Assembly (NCBI RefSeq): GCF_002090115.1
Contig: NZ_BBRK01000004.1
Span: 496,001 to 560,000, forward strand
DNA: 64,000 nt
Reading direction: 5' to 3'
Origin: Demequina sp. NBRC 110054
GTDB taxonomy: Bacteria > Actinomycetota > Actinomycetes > Actinomycetales > Demequinaceae
Shown: piece by piece, positions 51,804 through 59,747 of the stretch
How positions within the stretch are numbered: position 1 is the first letter of the stretch
How the letters are laid out: each line of letters begins with the position of its first letter
The notes under the pieces: generated by a model
Database searches by the model: none
Told to the model about the DNA's origin: nothing
Seen by the model: the letters and a program-made list of their open reading frames with translations, nothing else
Program-made: the position numbers and the translations under genes

Positions 51804-54800
51804 ATGAGTCACGAGGCCATCGCGCTATGGACGGATTCGTCCAGCGACCCCGAGCTCATCGCAGGCGTGCGCGCCGGCGATGCGGGGGCCTTCGGCGTGC
51901 TCTACGAGCGCCACGTCGATGCGGCCAGGAAGGTCGCGGCGCAGTACACGAACACGGCCTCCGACATCGACGACGTGGTCTCCGAGTCGTTCTCGCGCGT
52001 GCTGCGCGCGCTGCAGCGAGGCGACGGCCCCGATCTCGCCTTCCGCGCCTACCTGTTCACGATCGTCCGCCGCACGGGCATGGACCTCATCAACCGCGGC
52101 ATCAGGACTCGGCCTCGCGACGATATGTCGGAGTACGAGACGACGATGGGCTACGAGGCCTCGTCCGAGGAGCCCACGATGGAGGGCTTCGAGAAGGGCC
52201 TCGTCGCAGATGCCTTCCGGTCGCTCCCCGAGCGCTGGCAGGCCGTGCTCTGGTACACCGAGGTCGAGAAGAAGAGCCCCAAGGAGATCGCGCCGCTGCT
52301 CGGCCTGAGCGCGAACGGCGTCGCGGCACTGTCCTATCGCGCGCGTGAGGCGCTGCGCCAGGCCTACCTGCAGCAGCACCTCACCACCTCCGACCAGGTC
52401 GACTGCCTCGAGGCCAACGCGCAGCTCGGCGCCTACGTCCGCGGCGGGCTCAGCAAGCGGGAGTCCACCCGCGTCGATGGCCACGTGCAGTCCTGCGAGC
52501 GCTGCAAGGCGCTCATCCTCGAGCTCGAGGACGTCAACCGCGGCATGCGCGGCATCATCGCCCCGCTCGTGATGGGCGTCCTCGGCGTCGGCGCGCTCGA
52601 AGGCGGACTGCCGATCGGAGGCGCCCTGGCGGCAGGCGCAGGCGCGGCCGCCGGATCCAGCGCGGCCTCGGGAGCCGGCGCCTCGTCGGCCACCGGCTCT
52701 GCAGCCGGCGGTGCCGGCTCGACCGCCGTCGGAGCGGGCGCCACCACGGGCGCGAGCACCGCCTCCGCAGTCAGCGGCGTCGCCGCCGGTGCCGCGGGCG
52801 TGGCGGGAGCCGTCGGCACGACCGGCGCGGCCGGCGCAGCTGCGACCGCGGGAACGGTCGCGTCCTTCCTGGGTGGCGCTGCCTCCCTTGCGCTTCCCGT
52901 CGCCGCGACCGTCGGCGTCGTCGCCCTCGCGGCCACCGGCGCCTCGTTCCTCGGCATCATCGGCCCGGACGACTCGCCGGTCTCCGCCCCGAGCGCGAGC
53001 GACACGCCCGCCGCGGTGGAGACCACCGAGGCGGGAGCCGCGGCGGAGGGCACGACAGACCCCGCCCCCGAGGCGGAGGCTGAGGACACGGAGCTCGACG
53101 AGCCCCTGGTCGACGAGCTCACCGACGGCGGCACGAGCACCGCCGGATCCTCCACCGCAGGCACGACCACGGAGAGCGGGATCGTGGTGGACGGGTCGGC
53201 ACCGCTCACCGGCGGCGGACGCGTGAACACCACGGGCTCGGGCGACGACAAGAGCACGGGCACCAGCTCGGGCGACGACGAGGATTCCGACTCCTCGGGC
53301 ACCGACTCGTCGGGCACTGACGACGCGGGAGCGGGCGACGACGGCTCGACCTCCGGCGGCGACGACGGCACCGAGACCGGCGGAAGCGACGGCGGCGACG
53401 ACGGCGGCGACGACGGAGAGGTCACGCCTCCCACGGTCATCCAGACCGCGAGCCTGTCCATCCGCCAGTCCCCGCTGGGCTTCCTGGGCATCTCGTCGAG
53501 CGCGCCCGAGATCTCGATGACGCTCGCGAACGGCGGCGACGGCGCGGCGGCCGACGTCACCGCGGACATCACGCTTCCCGACGGCCTCGCCTTCTCGACG
53601 CCGGATGCGGGCGTCGGCAGCTTCTCGGCCGCAGCGCCTCTGCAGCTCGACGACTACATGACCTTCGCCGCCGACGGCACGTTCACCTCGGGCGCCTGGG
53701 AGTGCACGCTCACCGCGGACAGGACCGGAGCGACGTGCTCGCTCGAGTCCCTCGAGCCGGGCGCCTCGACCACGATGGACCTCGACGTGACTATCACGGG
53801 CGCTCTGGCGTCCGACGCCGTCACCACGTTCCGGGTCACGGCCGGTGACGACGTGCACGAGTACCAGGTCCGCACGGGCCTGTCCGACGCGAGCAGCGAC
53901 CTCGTCCCGGCCTTCGCGATCTCGGGCAACGTGACTGCCACGCAGGTCGGCGCACCGCTGCTCGAGTGCCCGTCCTCGGCGTCGCACTGCACGACGGCGA
54001 TGCAGTTCAACGGCAACGCGACCAACTCGTGGCTCAACAACAACTACTACGCGATGCAACCCGCCGAGGGGATCCCCGGCCTCGTCGGCTCGAACGTCAC
54101 GACGCTCGACATCCCGGACGATGCGACGGTCGCCTACGCGTCGCTCGAGTGGTCGGCGAGCGCCTCCTACGGCGACGACGAGTTCTCGGGCGACACCTCG
54201 GTCGCCCAACTCCTGCTCCCCGGAGCGACCGAGGCAGTCGAGGTCTCGGCGGACACCGTCGAACTCTCCGACGACGGCCACGGGCGCGCCGTGTACCAGG
54301 CTCGCCTCGACGTGACCGACCTGGTGAAGAGCTCCGGCGCGGGCGACTACGGCCTCGGCGGCACCGCGCTCGCCGTGGCGTACGACGACGCGTCATCGGT
54401 CCGCGACTACTACGCCGGCTTCGCGCTGACCGTGGTCTACGAGGAGGACTCGCTCCCCGACGCATCCGTCGCGATCTACGCGGGCCAGCAGTGGCTCTCC
54501 GGGCACGACTCGGCCTCCTTCGACCTCTTCGCCTCGGATGCATCCGACGTCACTGTCGGAGTGGTCGGATGGAGCGGCGACCGCGGCTACGTCGGCGACC
54601 GGCTCGACATCGACGGCGACACGCTCGCCCCGCTGCACTGGAAGAACGGCAAGACCTCGACCGGCGACTCCGGCAACGCGATGGACTCGACCGCCTTCGG
54701 CTTCGCGAACCCGAACACGCTGGGCGTGGACGCCAAGCCGTTCCGCGCGAAGAGCGTCGGCGAGGGCCTCCACACGCTCACGGCCCGCACCGACGTCGAC

Positions 54801-54845
54801 ACGTACCTCCTCAGCACCGTGTCGATCACCGCGGTCCGCGGCTGA
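51804..54845 (+). CDS. ECF sigma factor fused to anti-sigma zinc finger, membrane segment and extracellular domain
   Basis: 1013 residues; ECF sigma factors are usually about 190. Sigma region 2 (SDIDDVVSESFSRVLRAL, about 50-70) and region 4 (KSPKEIAPLLGLSANGVAAL, about 155-175) come first. A zinc-finger anti-sigma motif, HVQSCERC (about 227-234), follows directly. A Gly/Ala/Ser-rich stretch (250-360) leads to a membrane helix (about 362-388), then an acidic Ser/Gly/Asp linker of 150 residues and about 470 residues of beta-rich outer domains: a DUF11-like unit and a unit with FALTVVYEE and SGHDSASFDLF. Known ECF groups with such extensions act as one-component membrane sensors. No stop or frameshift interrupts it. 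Confidence 0.88.
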   Translation: MSHEAIALWTDSSSDPELIAGVRAGDAGAFGVLYERHVDAARKVAAQYTNTASDIDDVVSESFSRVLRALQRGDGPDLAFRAYLFTIVRRTGMDLINRGIRTRPRDDMSEYETTMGYEASSEEPTMEGFEKGLVADAFRSLPERWQAVLWYTEVEKKSPKEIAPLLGLSANGVAALSYRAREALRQAYLQQHLTTSDQVDCLEANAQLGAYVRGGLSKRESTRVDGHVQSCERCKALILELEDVNRGMRGIIAPLVMGVLGVGALEGGLPIGGALAAGAGAAAGSSAASGAGASSATGSAAGGAGSTAVGAGATTGASTASAVSGVAAGAAGVAGAVGTTGAAGAAATAGTVASFLGGAASLALPVAATVGVVALAATGASFLGIIGPDDSPVSAPSASDTPAAVETTEAGAAAEGTTDPAPEAEAEDTELDEPLVDELTDGGTSTAGSSTAGTTTESGIVVDGSAPLTGGGRVNTTGSGDDKSTGTSSGDDEDSDSSGTDSSGTDDAGAGDDGSTSGGDDGTETGGSDGGDDGGDDGEVTPPTVIQTASLSIRQSPLGFLGISSSAPEISMTLANGGDGAAADVTADITLPDGLAFSTPDAGVGSFSAAAPLQLDDYMTFAADGTFTSGAWECTLTADRTGATCSLESLEPGASTTMDLDVTITGALASDAVTTFRVTAGDDVHEYQVRTGLSDASSDLVPAFAISGNVTATQVGAPLLECPSSASHCTTAMQFNGNATNSWLNNNYYAMQPAEGIPGLVGSNVTTLDIPDDATVAYASLEWSASASYGDDEFSGDTSVAQLLLPGATEAVEVSADTVELSDDGHGRAVYQARLDVTDLVKSSGAGDYGLGGTALAVAYDDASSVRDYYAGFALTVVYEEDSLPDASVAIYAGQQWLSGHDSASFDLFASDASDVTVGVVGWSGDRGYVGDRLDIDGDTLAPLHWKNGKTSTGDSGNAMDSTAFGFANPNTLGVDAKPFRAKSVGEGLHTLTARTDVDTYLLSTVSITAVRG

Positions 54846-54947
54846 CGGAGCCCCGGCTCGCCCTGGCCCCAGACGGCCCGCTGACAGACTCCCGAGACCG
54901 GCAGCGCGCGGGCGCATGCCCCACCCGCGCGGCCCACGCGGGAACGC

Positions 54948-55553
54948 CTAGCGCTCAGGCGTGGGGCTCCAGTCAAGGTCGAGCTGCCGTGCGGTGCGCT
55001 GAGCCATCTCCACCCCATGGTCGCGAGCGACCAGGTGCAGCGACATGTGGATCCCCGAGGTCAAGCCTCCCGAGGTGACCACGTCTCCGTCGTCGACCCA
55101 CCGGACTCCGGGGACAGCCTCGCGGACACTCTCGTGGGCGCCGAGGTCAGGCACGTCCTCCCAGTGGGTCGTCGCCGGCCGTCCCTGGAGCAGTCCGGCG
55201 TCGCCGAGCAGGAACGCGCCCGTGCAGACGGAGGTCACGAGGAGGCTGCGCTCCGCGAGCGCGGTGATCGCCTCAGCGATACGCGAGTCGGCGCGCGCGG
55301 CGGCGAGGTCCACGAGACCGGGGACGAGCAGGACGTCGAGATCACCGGCGTCCTCCGCTGCGACCAGTCCCGTGAGCGTCATGCCGCCGAAGGCCTCGAC
55401 GTCGTCACCTCCCGCGCTGATCAGCACCACGTCATAGAGCGGAGCCTCGCCGTCGCGGATCGCGAGACGGGAGGCCGTGAGGAACACCTCGTAGGGTCCA
55501 CCCGCGTCGATGAGGTCGAAGTGCTTGTACAGGAGGATGCCGATGCGCCGCAT
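54948..55553 (-). CDS. DJ-1/PfpI family protein (isonitrile hydratase-like)
   Basis: 201 residues from the ATG after a TACGTT -10 element. MRRIGILLYKHFDLIDAGGP at the start and the nucleophile elbow LLVTSVCTGAFLLGDAGLL (Cys, about 105), followed by ATTHWEDV, match the AraC-N/isonitrile hydratase branch of the family. There is no DNA-binding domain. The substrate is unknown; hydrolase, glyoxalase or chaperone roles exist in the family. Confidence 0.88.
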   Translation of the reverse strand: MRRIGILLYKHFDLIDAGGPYEVFLTASRLAIRDGEAPLYDVVLISAGGDDVEAFGGMTLTGLVAAEDAGDLDVLLVPGLVDLAAARADSRIAEAITALAERSLLVTSVCTGAFLLGDAGLLQGRPATTHWEDVPDLGAHESVREAVPGVRWVDDGDVVTSGGLTSGIHMSLHLVARDHGVEMAQRTARQLDLDWSPTPER

Positions 55554-55559
55554 GGCCCC

Positions 55560-55565
55560 AACGTA
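55560..55565 (-). promoter_or_regulatory. -10 element TACGTT, leaderless start of the DJ-1/PfpI gene
   Basis: TACGTT on the minus strand is followed by six bases and the ATG at 55553. Confidence 0.55.
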
Positions 55566-55700
55566 ACCCGGTGACACATCGCCAGTCGCGTGCGGCTGGC
55601 ACCAGACAAGGCGAGAGGGTCTACGCCTTCAGTGGCCGAAGCGCGGGTGGGCTCACGCGGTCAACGGTCGACACGCAGGTGGGCTCCCCGGCGCGGTCGC

Positions 55701-57050
55701 CTAGGCCAGCACCTCACGGCTGACACCAGGGCGCACGACGAGCCACAGGCTGACGTGAGCGACGGCGAGCGTCACGCACATCACGGCCGCCATCGCGATG
55801 ACCGAGATCCCGAAGAACCCGGCGACCGGCGAGATGAGCCCGGCGACGCCGAAGTTGAAGGCGCCGAGCATCGAGGCGGCGGTACCGGCCTCGTGCGCGT
55901 GGTCCGCGAGCGCGAGCACCTGGACCGGCGGGCCGATCAGGCCGACCGGGGCGATCGAGAGGAACAGGCTCACGAGCACCGCGACCAGGCCGAGGTCCAT
56001 GAGGCCTGTCAACAGCAGCGCGAGGGCACCCATGGACTGCAGCGTCACGCCGATCGTGAGGACCATGCGCGGAGGGTGACGACGCATGAGGCGCGCGCCC
56101 ACCTGGTTGAGGAACACCAGGCCGACGGAGTTGGTGCCGAACACGAGGGCGAACTGCTGCGACGACAGCCCGTACAGGTCCTGGAGCACGAACGAGGCCG
56201 ACGACAGGTACGAGAACAGGGCGGCGAAGGTCATGCCTCCGACGACCAGGACGCCGAGGAACGTGCGGTCGGAGACGAGCACGCGGTAGCGCCGCAGGAC
56301 GATGCGACGGTCGAAGGTGCCGCGGTCCTCGGCCGGCAGGGTCTCGAACAGGAGGATGGCGGAGACGACGGTGACGAGCAGGCCGTAGGCCGCGAGGACC
56401 ACGAACACGCCGCGCCACTCGACGAACTGCAGCACCTGCGCTCCCACGACCGGCGCGAGCACCGGGGCGAGGCCCGTGACGAGCGCCATGCGCGCGAGGG
56501 TGCGCACGAGCTTCTGCCCGGAGAACAGGTCGCGGACGATCGCCATCGCGACGACCGCGGCGCCGGAGGCCCCGAGGCCCTGGAAGATGCGGCCGATCAT
56601 CACGCCGGTGACGTCCTGCGCGAACACCACGGCGATCGACGCGATCACGTGGACCGACGTCGCGATGAGCAGCGGCCAACGGCGGCCGACGGCGTCGCTG
56701 AGCGGCCCGATGAGCAGCTGGCCCAGCCCGAAGCCGATCATGGTCGCGGTCAGCGTGAGCTGGATCGCCGCGTCGGTGGTCTGGAGGGACGCGGCGACGT
56801 CGGGGAACGCCGGCAGGTACATGTCGACAGTGAAGGGGCCGAGCGCGACCGCCGCGCCCAGCAGCACGATGAGCACGCCGCGGCGGCGGCGCGAGAGCGC
56901 GTCGCCGGGGTGAGCGTCGTGGTGCGCGTCGACGCTGTGGTTCTCGGGGTGGCGCGCCGCGGGGCGACGCGTCTCGGTGCGGTGCGCGCCGACGACGTCG
57001 ACGGGCGCGGAGTCGGCCGGGCAGGGTGGCATGTTCAGGTCGGTGCTCAT
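55701..57050 (-). CDS. Bcr/CflA-type multidrug efflux MFS transporter
   Basis: 449 residues. A His/Arg-rich cytoplasmic N-terminus (about 1-58) precedes twelve membrane helices. GPFTVDMYLPAFPDVAASLQ (helix 1), GLGQLLIGPLSDAVGRR (motif A) and GRIFQGLGASGAAVVAMAIV are the DHA1/Bcr signatures. It exports small drugs by proton antiport; the substrate is not predictable. The unusually His-rich N-terminal tail could bind metal (inference). AGGAGAG lies 13 bases before the start, a wide spacing. Confidence 0.92.
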   Translation of the reverse strand: MSTDLNMPPCPADSAPVDVVGAHRTETRRPAARHPENHSVDAHHDAHPGDALSRRRRGVLIVLLGAAVALGPFTVDMYLPAFPDVAASLQTTDAAIQLTLTATMIGFGLGQLLIGPLSDAVGRRWPLLIATSVHVIASIAVVFAQDVTGVMIGRIFQGLGASGAAVVAMAIVRDLFSGQKLVRTLARMALVTGLAPVLAPVVGAQVLQFVEWRGVFVVLAAYGLLVTVVSAILLFETLPAEDRGTFDRRIVLRRYRVLVSDRTFLGVLVVGGMTFAALFSYLSSASFVLQDLYGLSSQQFALVFGTNSVGLVFLNQVGARLMRRHPPRMVLTIGVTLQSMGALALLLTGLMDLGLVAVLVSLFLSIAPVGLIGPPVQVLALADHAHEAGTAASMLGAFNFGVAGLISPVAGFFGISVIAMAAVMCVTLAVAHVSLWLVVRPGVSREVLA

Positions 57051-57321
57051 GAAGGCGTGGCTCTCCTGGGAAAGACGAGGTGGAAAGCCACGACGCTGTG
57101 GCTGATGGTTCTGTGGGGGCGGCTCGTGCAGAGGTCGCGGGGCCGACCGGCGGCCTCAGCGCGTGGGGAACCCCTCCGGGCGCACCAACGGTCGTCGCTC
57201 TCAGTGTATTCCACCTGTCGCGAAATGACACCACAGGAGTGTGCAGATTCACATCGCGGCCGTGCGGCCGCGCAGCCGGTCCTCGTTCGCGAGCTCGGCC
57301 CCGCGGGCCGCGCGCGCGTGG

Positions 57322-57963
57322 CTAGTGGTCGACGATGCCGTAGAGACGGTCGCCGGCGTCGCCCAGGCCCGGCACGATGTAGCCGACCTCGTTGAGCTTC
57401 TCGTCGACCTTCGCCACGACGACGTTCACGTTCGCACGCTCGCCCACGGCCTCGCGAACGTTCTCGATGCCCTCGGGAGCGGCGAGCAGGCATACGCACG
57501 TCACGTCGGTCGCGCCGCGCTCGAGCACGTACTCGATCGCCATGATGAGCGATCCGCCCGTCGCGAGCATCGGGTCGATGAGGAAGACCTGACGCCCGGT
57601 GAGGTCGTCGGGCAGGCGGTTCGCGTAGGTGATCGCCTCGAGGGTCTCCTCGTCGCGCTTGAGGCCGAGGAAGCCGACCTCGGCGTTCGGCATGAGGCGG
57701 GTCATGCCGTCGAGCATCCCGAGCCCCGCGCGCAGGATCGGGACGATGATGGGCTGGGGGTCGGAGATGTGCGTCCCCATGGTCTTGGTGAGCGGCGTCT
57801 CGACCTCGCGCTCCTCGACCCGCACGTGACGCGTGGCCTCGTACGCGAGCAGGGTCACCAGCTCGTCGACGAGCAGGCGGAACACCGGTGAGGGCGTGTC
57901 CTTGTCGCGCAGGATCGTGACCTTGTGGTCGATGAGCGGGTGATTCGCGACGTGCAGCTCCAT
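57322..57963 (-). CDS. upp: Uracil phosphoribosyltransferase
   Basis: 213 residues from the ATG at 57963. [20 protein letters not shown], the PRPP loop [20 protein letters not shown] and the uracil-binding [15 protein letters not shown] terminus are characteristic. It salvages uracil to UMP. It has a leaderless-type promoter and diverges from the tRNA deaminase gene. Confidence 0.97.
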   Translation of the reverse strand: MELHVANHPLIDHKVTILRDKDTPSPVFRLLVDELVTLLAYEATRHVRVEEREVETPLTKTMGTHISDPQPIIVPILRAGLGMLDGMTRLMPNAEVGFLGLKRDEETLEAITYANRLPDDLTGRQVFLIDPMLATGGSLIMAIEYVLERGATDVTCVCLLAAPEGIENVREAVGERANVNVVVAKVDEKLNEVGYIVPGLGDAGDRLYGIVDH

Positions 57964-57970
57964 GGGGGAC

Positions 57971-57976
57971 AGCCTA
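57971..57976 (-). promoter_or_regulatory. upp: -10 element TAGGCT, leaderless start of upp
   Basis: TAGGCT on the minus strand is followed by seven bases and the ATG at 57963. Confidence 0.6.
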
Positions 57977-58002
57977 CCCAGCGGGGACCGACTTCGGGGC
58001 GC

Positions 58003-58008
58003 TACCGT
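58003..58008 (+). promoter_or_regulatory. tadA: -10 element TACCGT, leaderless start of tadA
   Basis: TACCGT is followed by GGCCGCC and the ATG at 58016. Confidence 0.6.
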
Positions 58009-58015
58009 GGCCGCC

Positions 58016-58483
58016 ATGAGCAGCGTGCTGGACGAGTCTTATGGAGCGGCGATGGACGCGGCGCTGGCGCTCGCCCGCGCGGCGGCTGCGGACGGCGACG
58101 TCCCCGTGGGCGCCGTGGTCCTCGACGAGTCGGGGACCGTCATCGGCAAGGGCCGCAACCGACGCGAGGTCGACGCCGACCCGAGCGCGCACGCGGAGAT
58201 CCTCGCGCTGCGCGACGCGGCGGCGCGGCGCGGCTCGTGGCGGCTCGACGGCTGCACGCTGGTCGTCACGCTCGAGCCGTGCCTCATGTGCGCGGGCGCG
58301 GTCCTGCAGTCGCGCGTGCCGCGCATCGTCCTGGGTGCCTGGGACGACAAGGCGGGTGCGACCGGATCCCGGTGGGACGTGGTCCGCGACGCGCGCGTCG
58401 GCGCGAAGGTCGAGGTGGTCTCGGGCGTGAGGGCCGACGAGTGCGCCGACCTGCTGCGCGACTTCTTCGAGACCCGCAGGTGA
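58016..58483 (+). CDS. tadA: tRNA-specific adenosine deaminase
   Basis: 155 residues; an open frame continues upstream to 57962 but would begin before the promoter. The zinc site reads [15 protein letters not shown] (His and the proton-shuttling Glu) and [15 protein letters not shown] (PCxxC). It converts A34 of tRNA-Arg to inosine. The stop overlaps the next start (GTGA). Confidence 0.94.
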   Translation: MSSVLDESYGAAMDAALALARAAAADGDVPVGAVVLDESGTVIGKGRNRREVDADPSAHAEILALRDAAARRGSWRLDGCTLVVTLEPCLMCAGAVLQSRVPRIVLGAWDDKAGATGSRWDVVRDARVGAKVEVVSGVRADECADLLRDFFETRR

Positions 58484-59580
58484 ACGCCCAGGCGCAGAGG
58501 CGCGACATCTGGGCCGATGGGATGCGCCGCGCGGTCGCGACCCTCGGCACGATCGCTCCCCCGGGACAGCCCCGGTGGCCGATCGCGCTGCAGGCGACCG
58601 TCGTGATGACCGTCCCGCTGCTCATCGGGGCCGCGACCGACCACTTCGAGCAGGGCCTGCTCGCATGCGTCGGCGCGTTCGCGGTGCCGTACTTCGCCGC
58701 GCTTCCGCGCCTTGAGCGGCTGCGCCTGCGGCCCCTCGCGGGCCTCGTGCTCGTGCTGTCGTCGGCGCTCGGGGCCGGGCTCGGTCCGTACCCGGTCGCC
58801 GCGGGCCTCGGGCTCATCGCCGTCGCGACCGCGGTCGGCGCCGCGGTGCACGGCTACCGGCTCGGGCCTCCCGGACCGCTGTTCCCCGTCATCGTCTACG
58901 GCATGTCGGCGCACGCGACCGCGGAGGGGGAGGCCGCGCTCGAGCTCGTCGGCTGGGTCGCCGCCGGGTGCGCGTTCGCCGTGGTCGCGAGCATCGTGCC
59001 GCTCGTGCGGCGCGTGCACTGGCAGGTCACGCCCCGCCCGCTCAGGGTGCTGCTCGCTCCTCCCGAGTGGGACCGAGGCGCACGAGACCTCGCGGTCCGC
59101 ACCGCGATCGTCGCGACGGTCTGCACCACGGTGAGCCTGCTCTACACCGATCCCGAGCGCGCGTACTGGACGGTGGCTGCCGGAGTGGTGGTCGTCGGGA
59201 TCATCCCGGGGCGCGGCATCGCGCTGCATCGCGGCATCCACCGCACGGTCGGCACGGTCGCCGGCGCGCTGATCTTCATGGGGATCGGGGCGCTGCCCCC
59301 GAACCCGTGGCTGCTCGCGCTCATCCTCGGGACGCTGCAGTTCGTGACGGAGCTGACGATCACGCGCCACTACGCGGTCGCGGTCGCGGCCGTCACGCCG
59401 CTCGCGCTCATCATCGTGACGTCGTCGATCGGCGACTTCGGGACGCCGGCTGTTGTCGGCGAGCGCATCCTCGACACGCTCGTCGGCTCGGGAGTCGCGG
59501 TGCTCACCGCGCTGATCCACCCGCCGGGCCCGCCGGGACGCCCGAGCGTGAACCCGCCGCCGCGCGCGGACGGCGCCTGA
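58480..59580 (+). CDS. FUSC-like aromatic acid exporter family membrane protein
   Basis: 366 residues from a GTG overlapping the tadA stop. About ten membrane helices fall in two similar halves separated by a short cytoplasmic part (about 180-210). The second half, with YTDPERAYWTVAAGVVVVG followed by GIALHRGIHRTVGTVAGALI, matches the FUSC/YccS-like family. The transported compound is unknown. Confidence 0.82.
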   Translation: MNAQAQRRDIWADGMRRAVATLGTIAPPGQPRWPIALQATVVMTVPLLIGAATDHFEQGLLACVGAFAVPYFAALPRLERLRLRPLAGLVLVLSSALGAGLGPYPVAAGLGLIAVATAVGAAVHGYRLGPPGPLFPVIVYGMSAHATAEGEAALELVGWVAAGCAFAVVASIVPLVRRVHWQVTPRPLRVLLAPPEWDRGARDLAVRTAIVATVCTTVSLLYTDPERAYWTVAAGVVVVGIIPGRGIALHRGIHRTVGTVAGALIFMGIGALPPNPWLLALILGTLQFVTELTITRHYAVAVAAVTPLALIIVTSSIGDFGTPAVVGERILDTLVGSGVAVLTALIHPPGPPGRPSVNPPPRADGA

Positions 59581-59614
59581 GCCCCGTCCGCGGGGCCGTG
59601 ACGCGCACAGGATC

Positions 59615-59676
59615 GCGCCCTGGAATCGCACCACGCCCTGAATTCGGACGCTTCTCGGCCCTCCTGCGATTCCAGG
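59615..59676. repeat. Intergenic inverted-repeat element, copy 2
   Basis: GCGCCCTGGAATCGCACCA (59615-59633) is paired with GCGATTCCAGG (59666-59676). It is 62 bases long, against 63 for the copy at 40988. It lies in the spacer between the FUSC-like and GH127 genes, which converge, and may also serve as a terminator. Confidence 0.75.
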
Positions 59677-59747
59677 AGGCATCACCGTCGCCCGGCGGTC
59701 GAGCGATCTGCACTCGGTGAGGCGGGGCTCCTCTGACAGCTCGCCCC

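Noticed and set aside
51804-54845. Sequencing error fusing a sigma gene to a downstream adhesin gene
   Set aside because: The frame is continuous for 1013 codons, the zinc-finger, helix and linker are in logical order, and comparable sigma fusions are known in actinobacteria.
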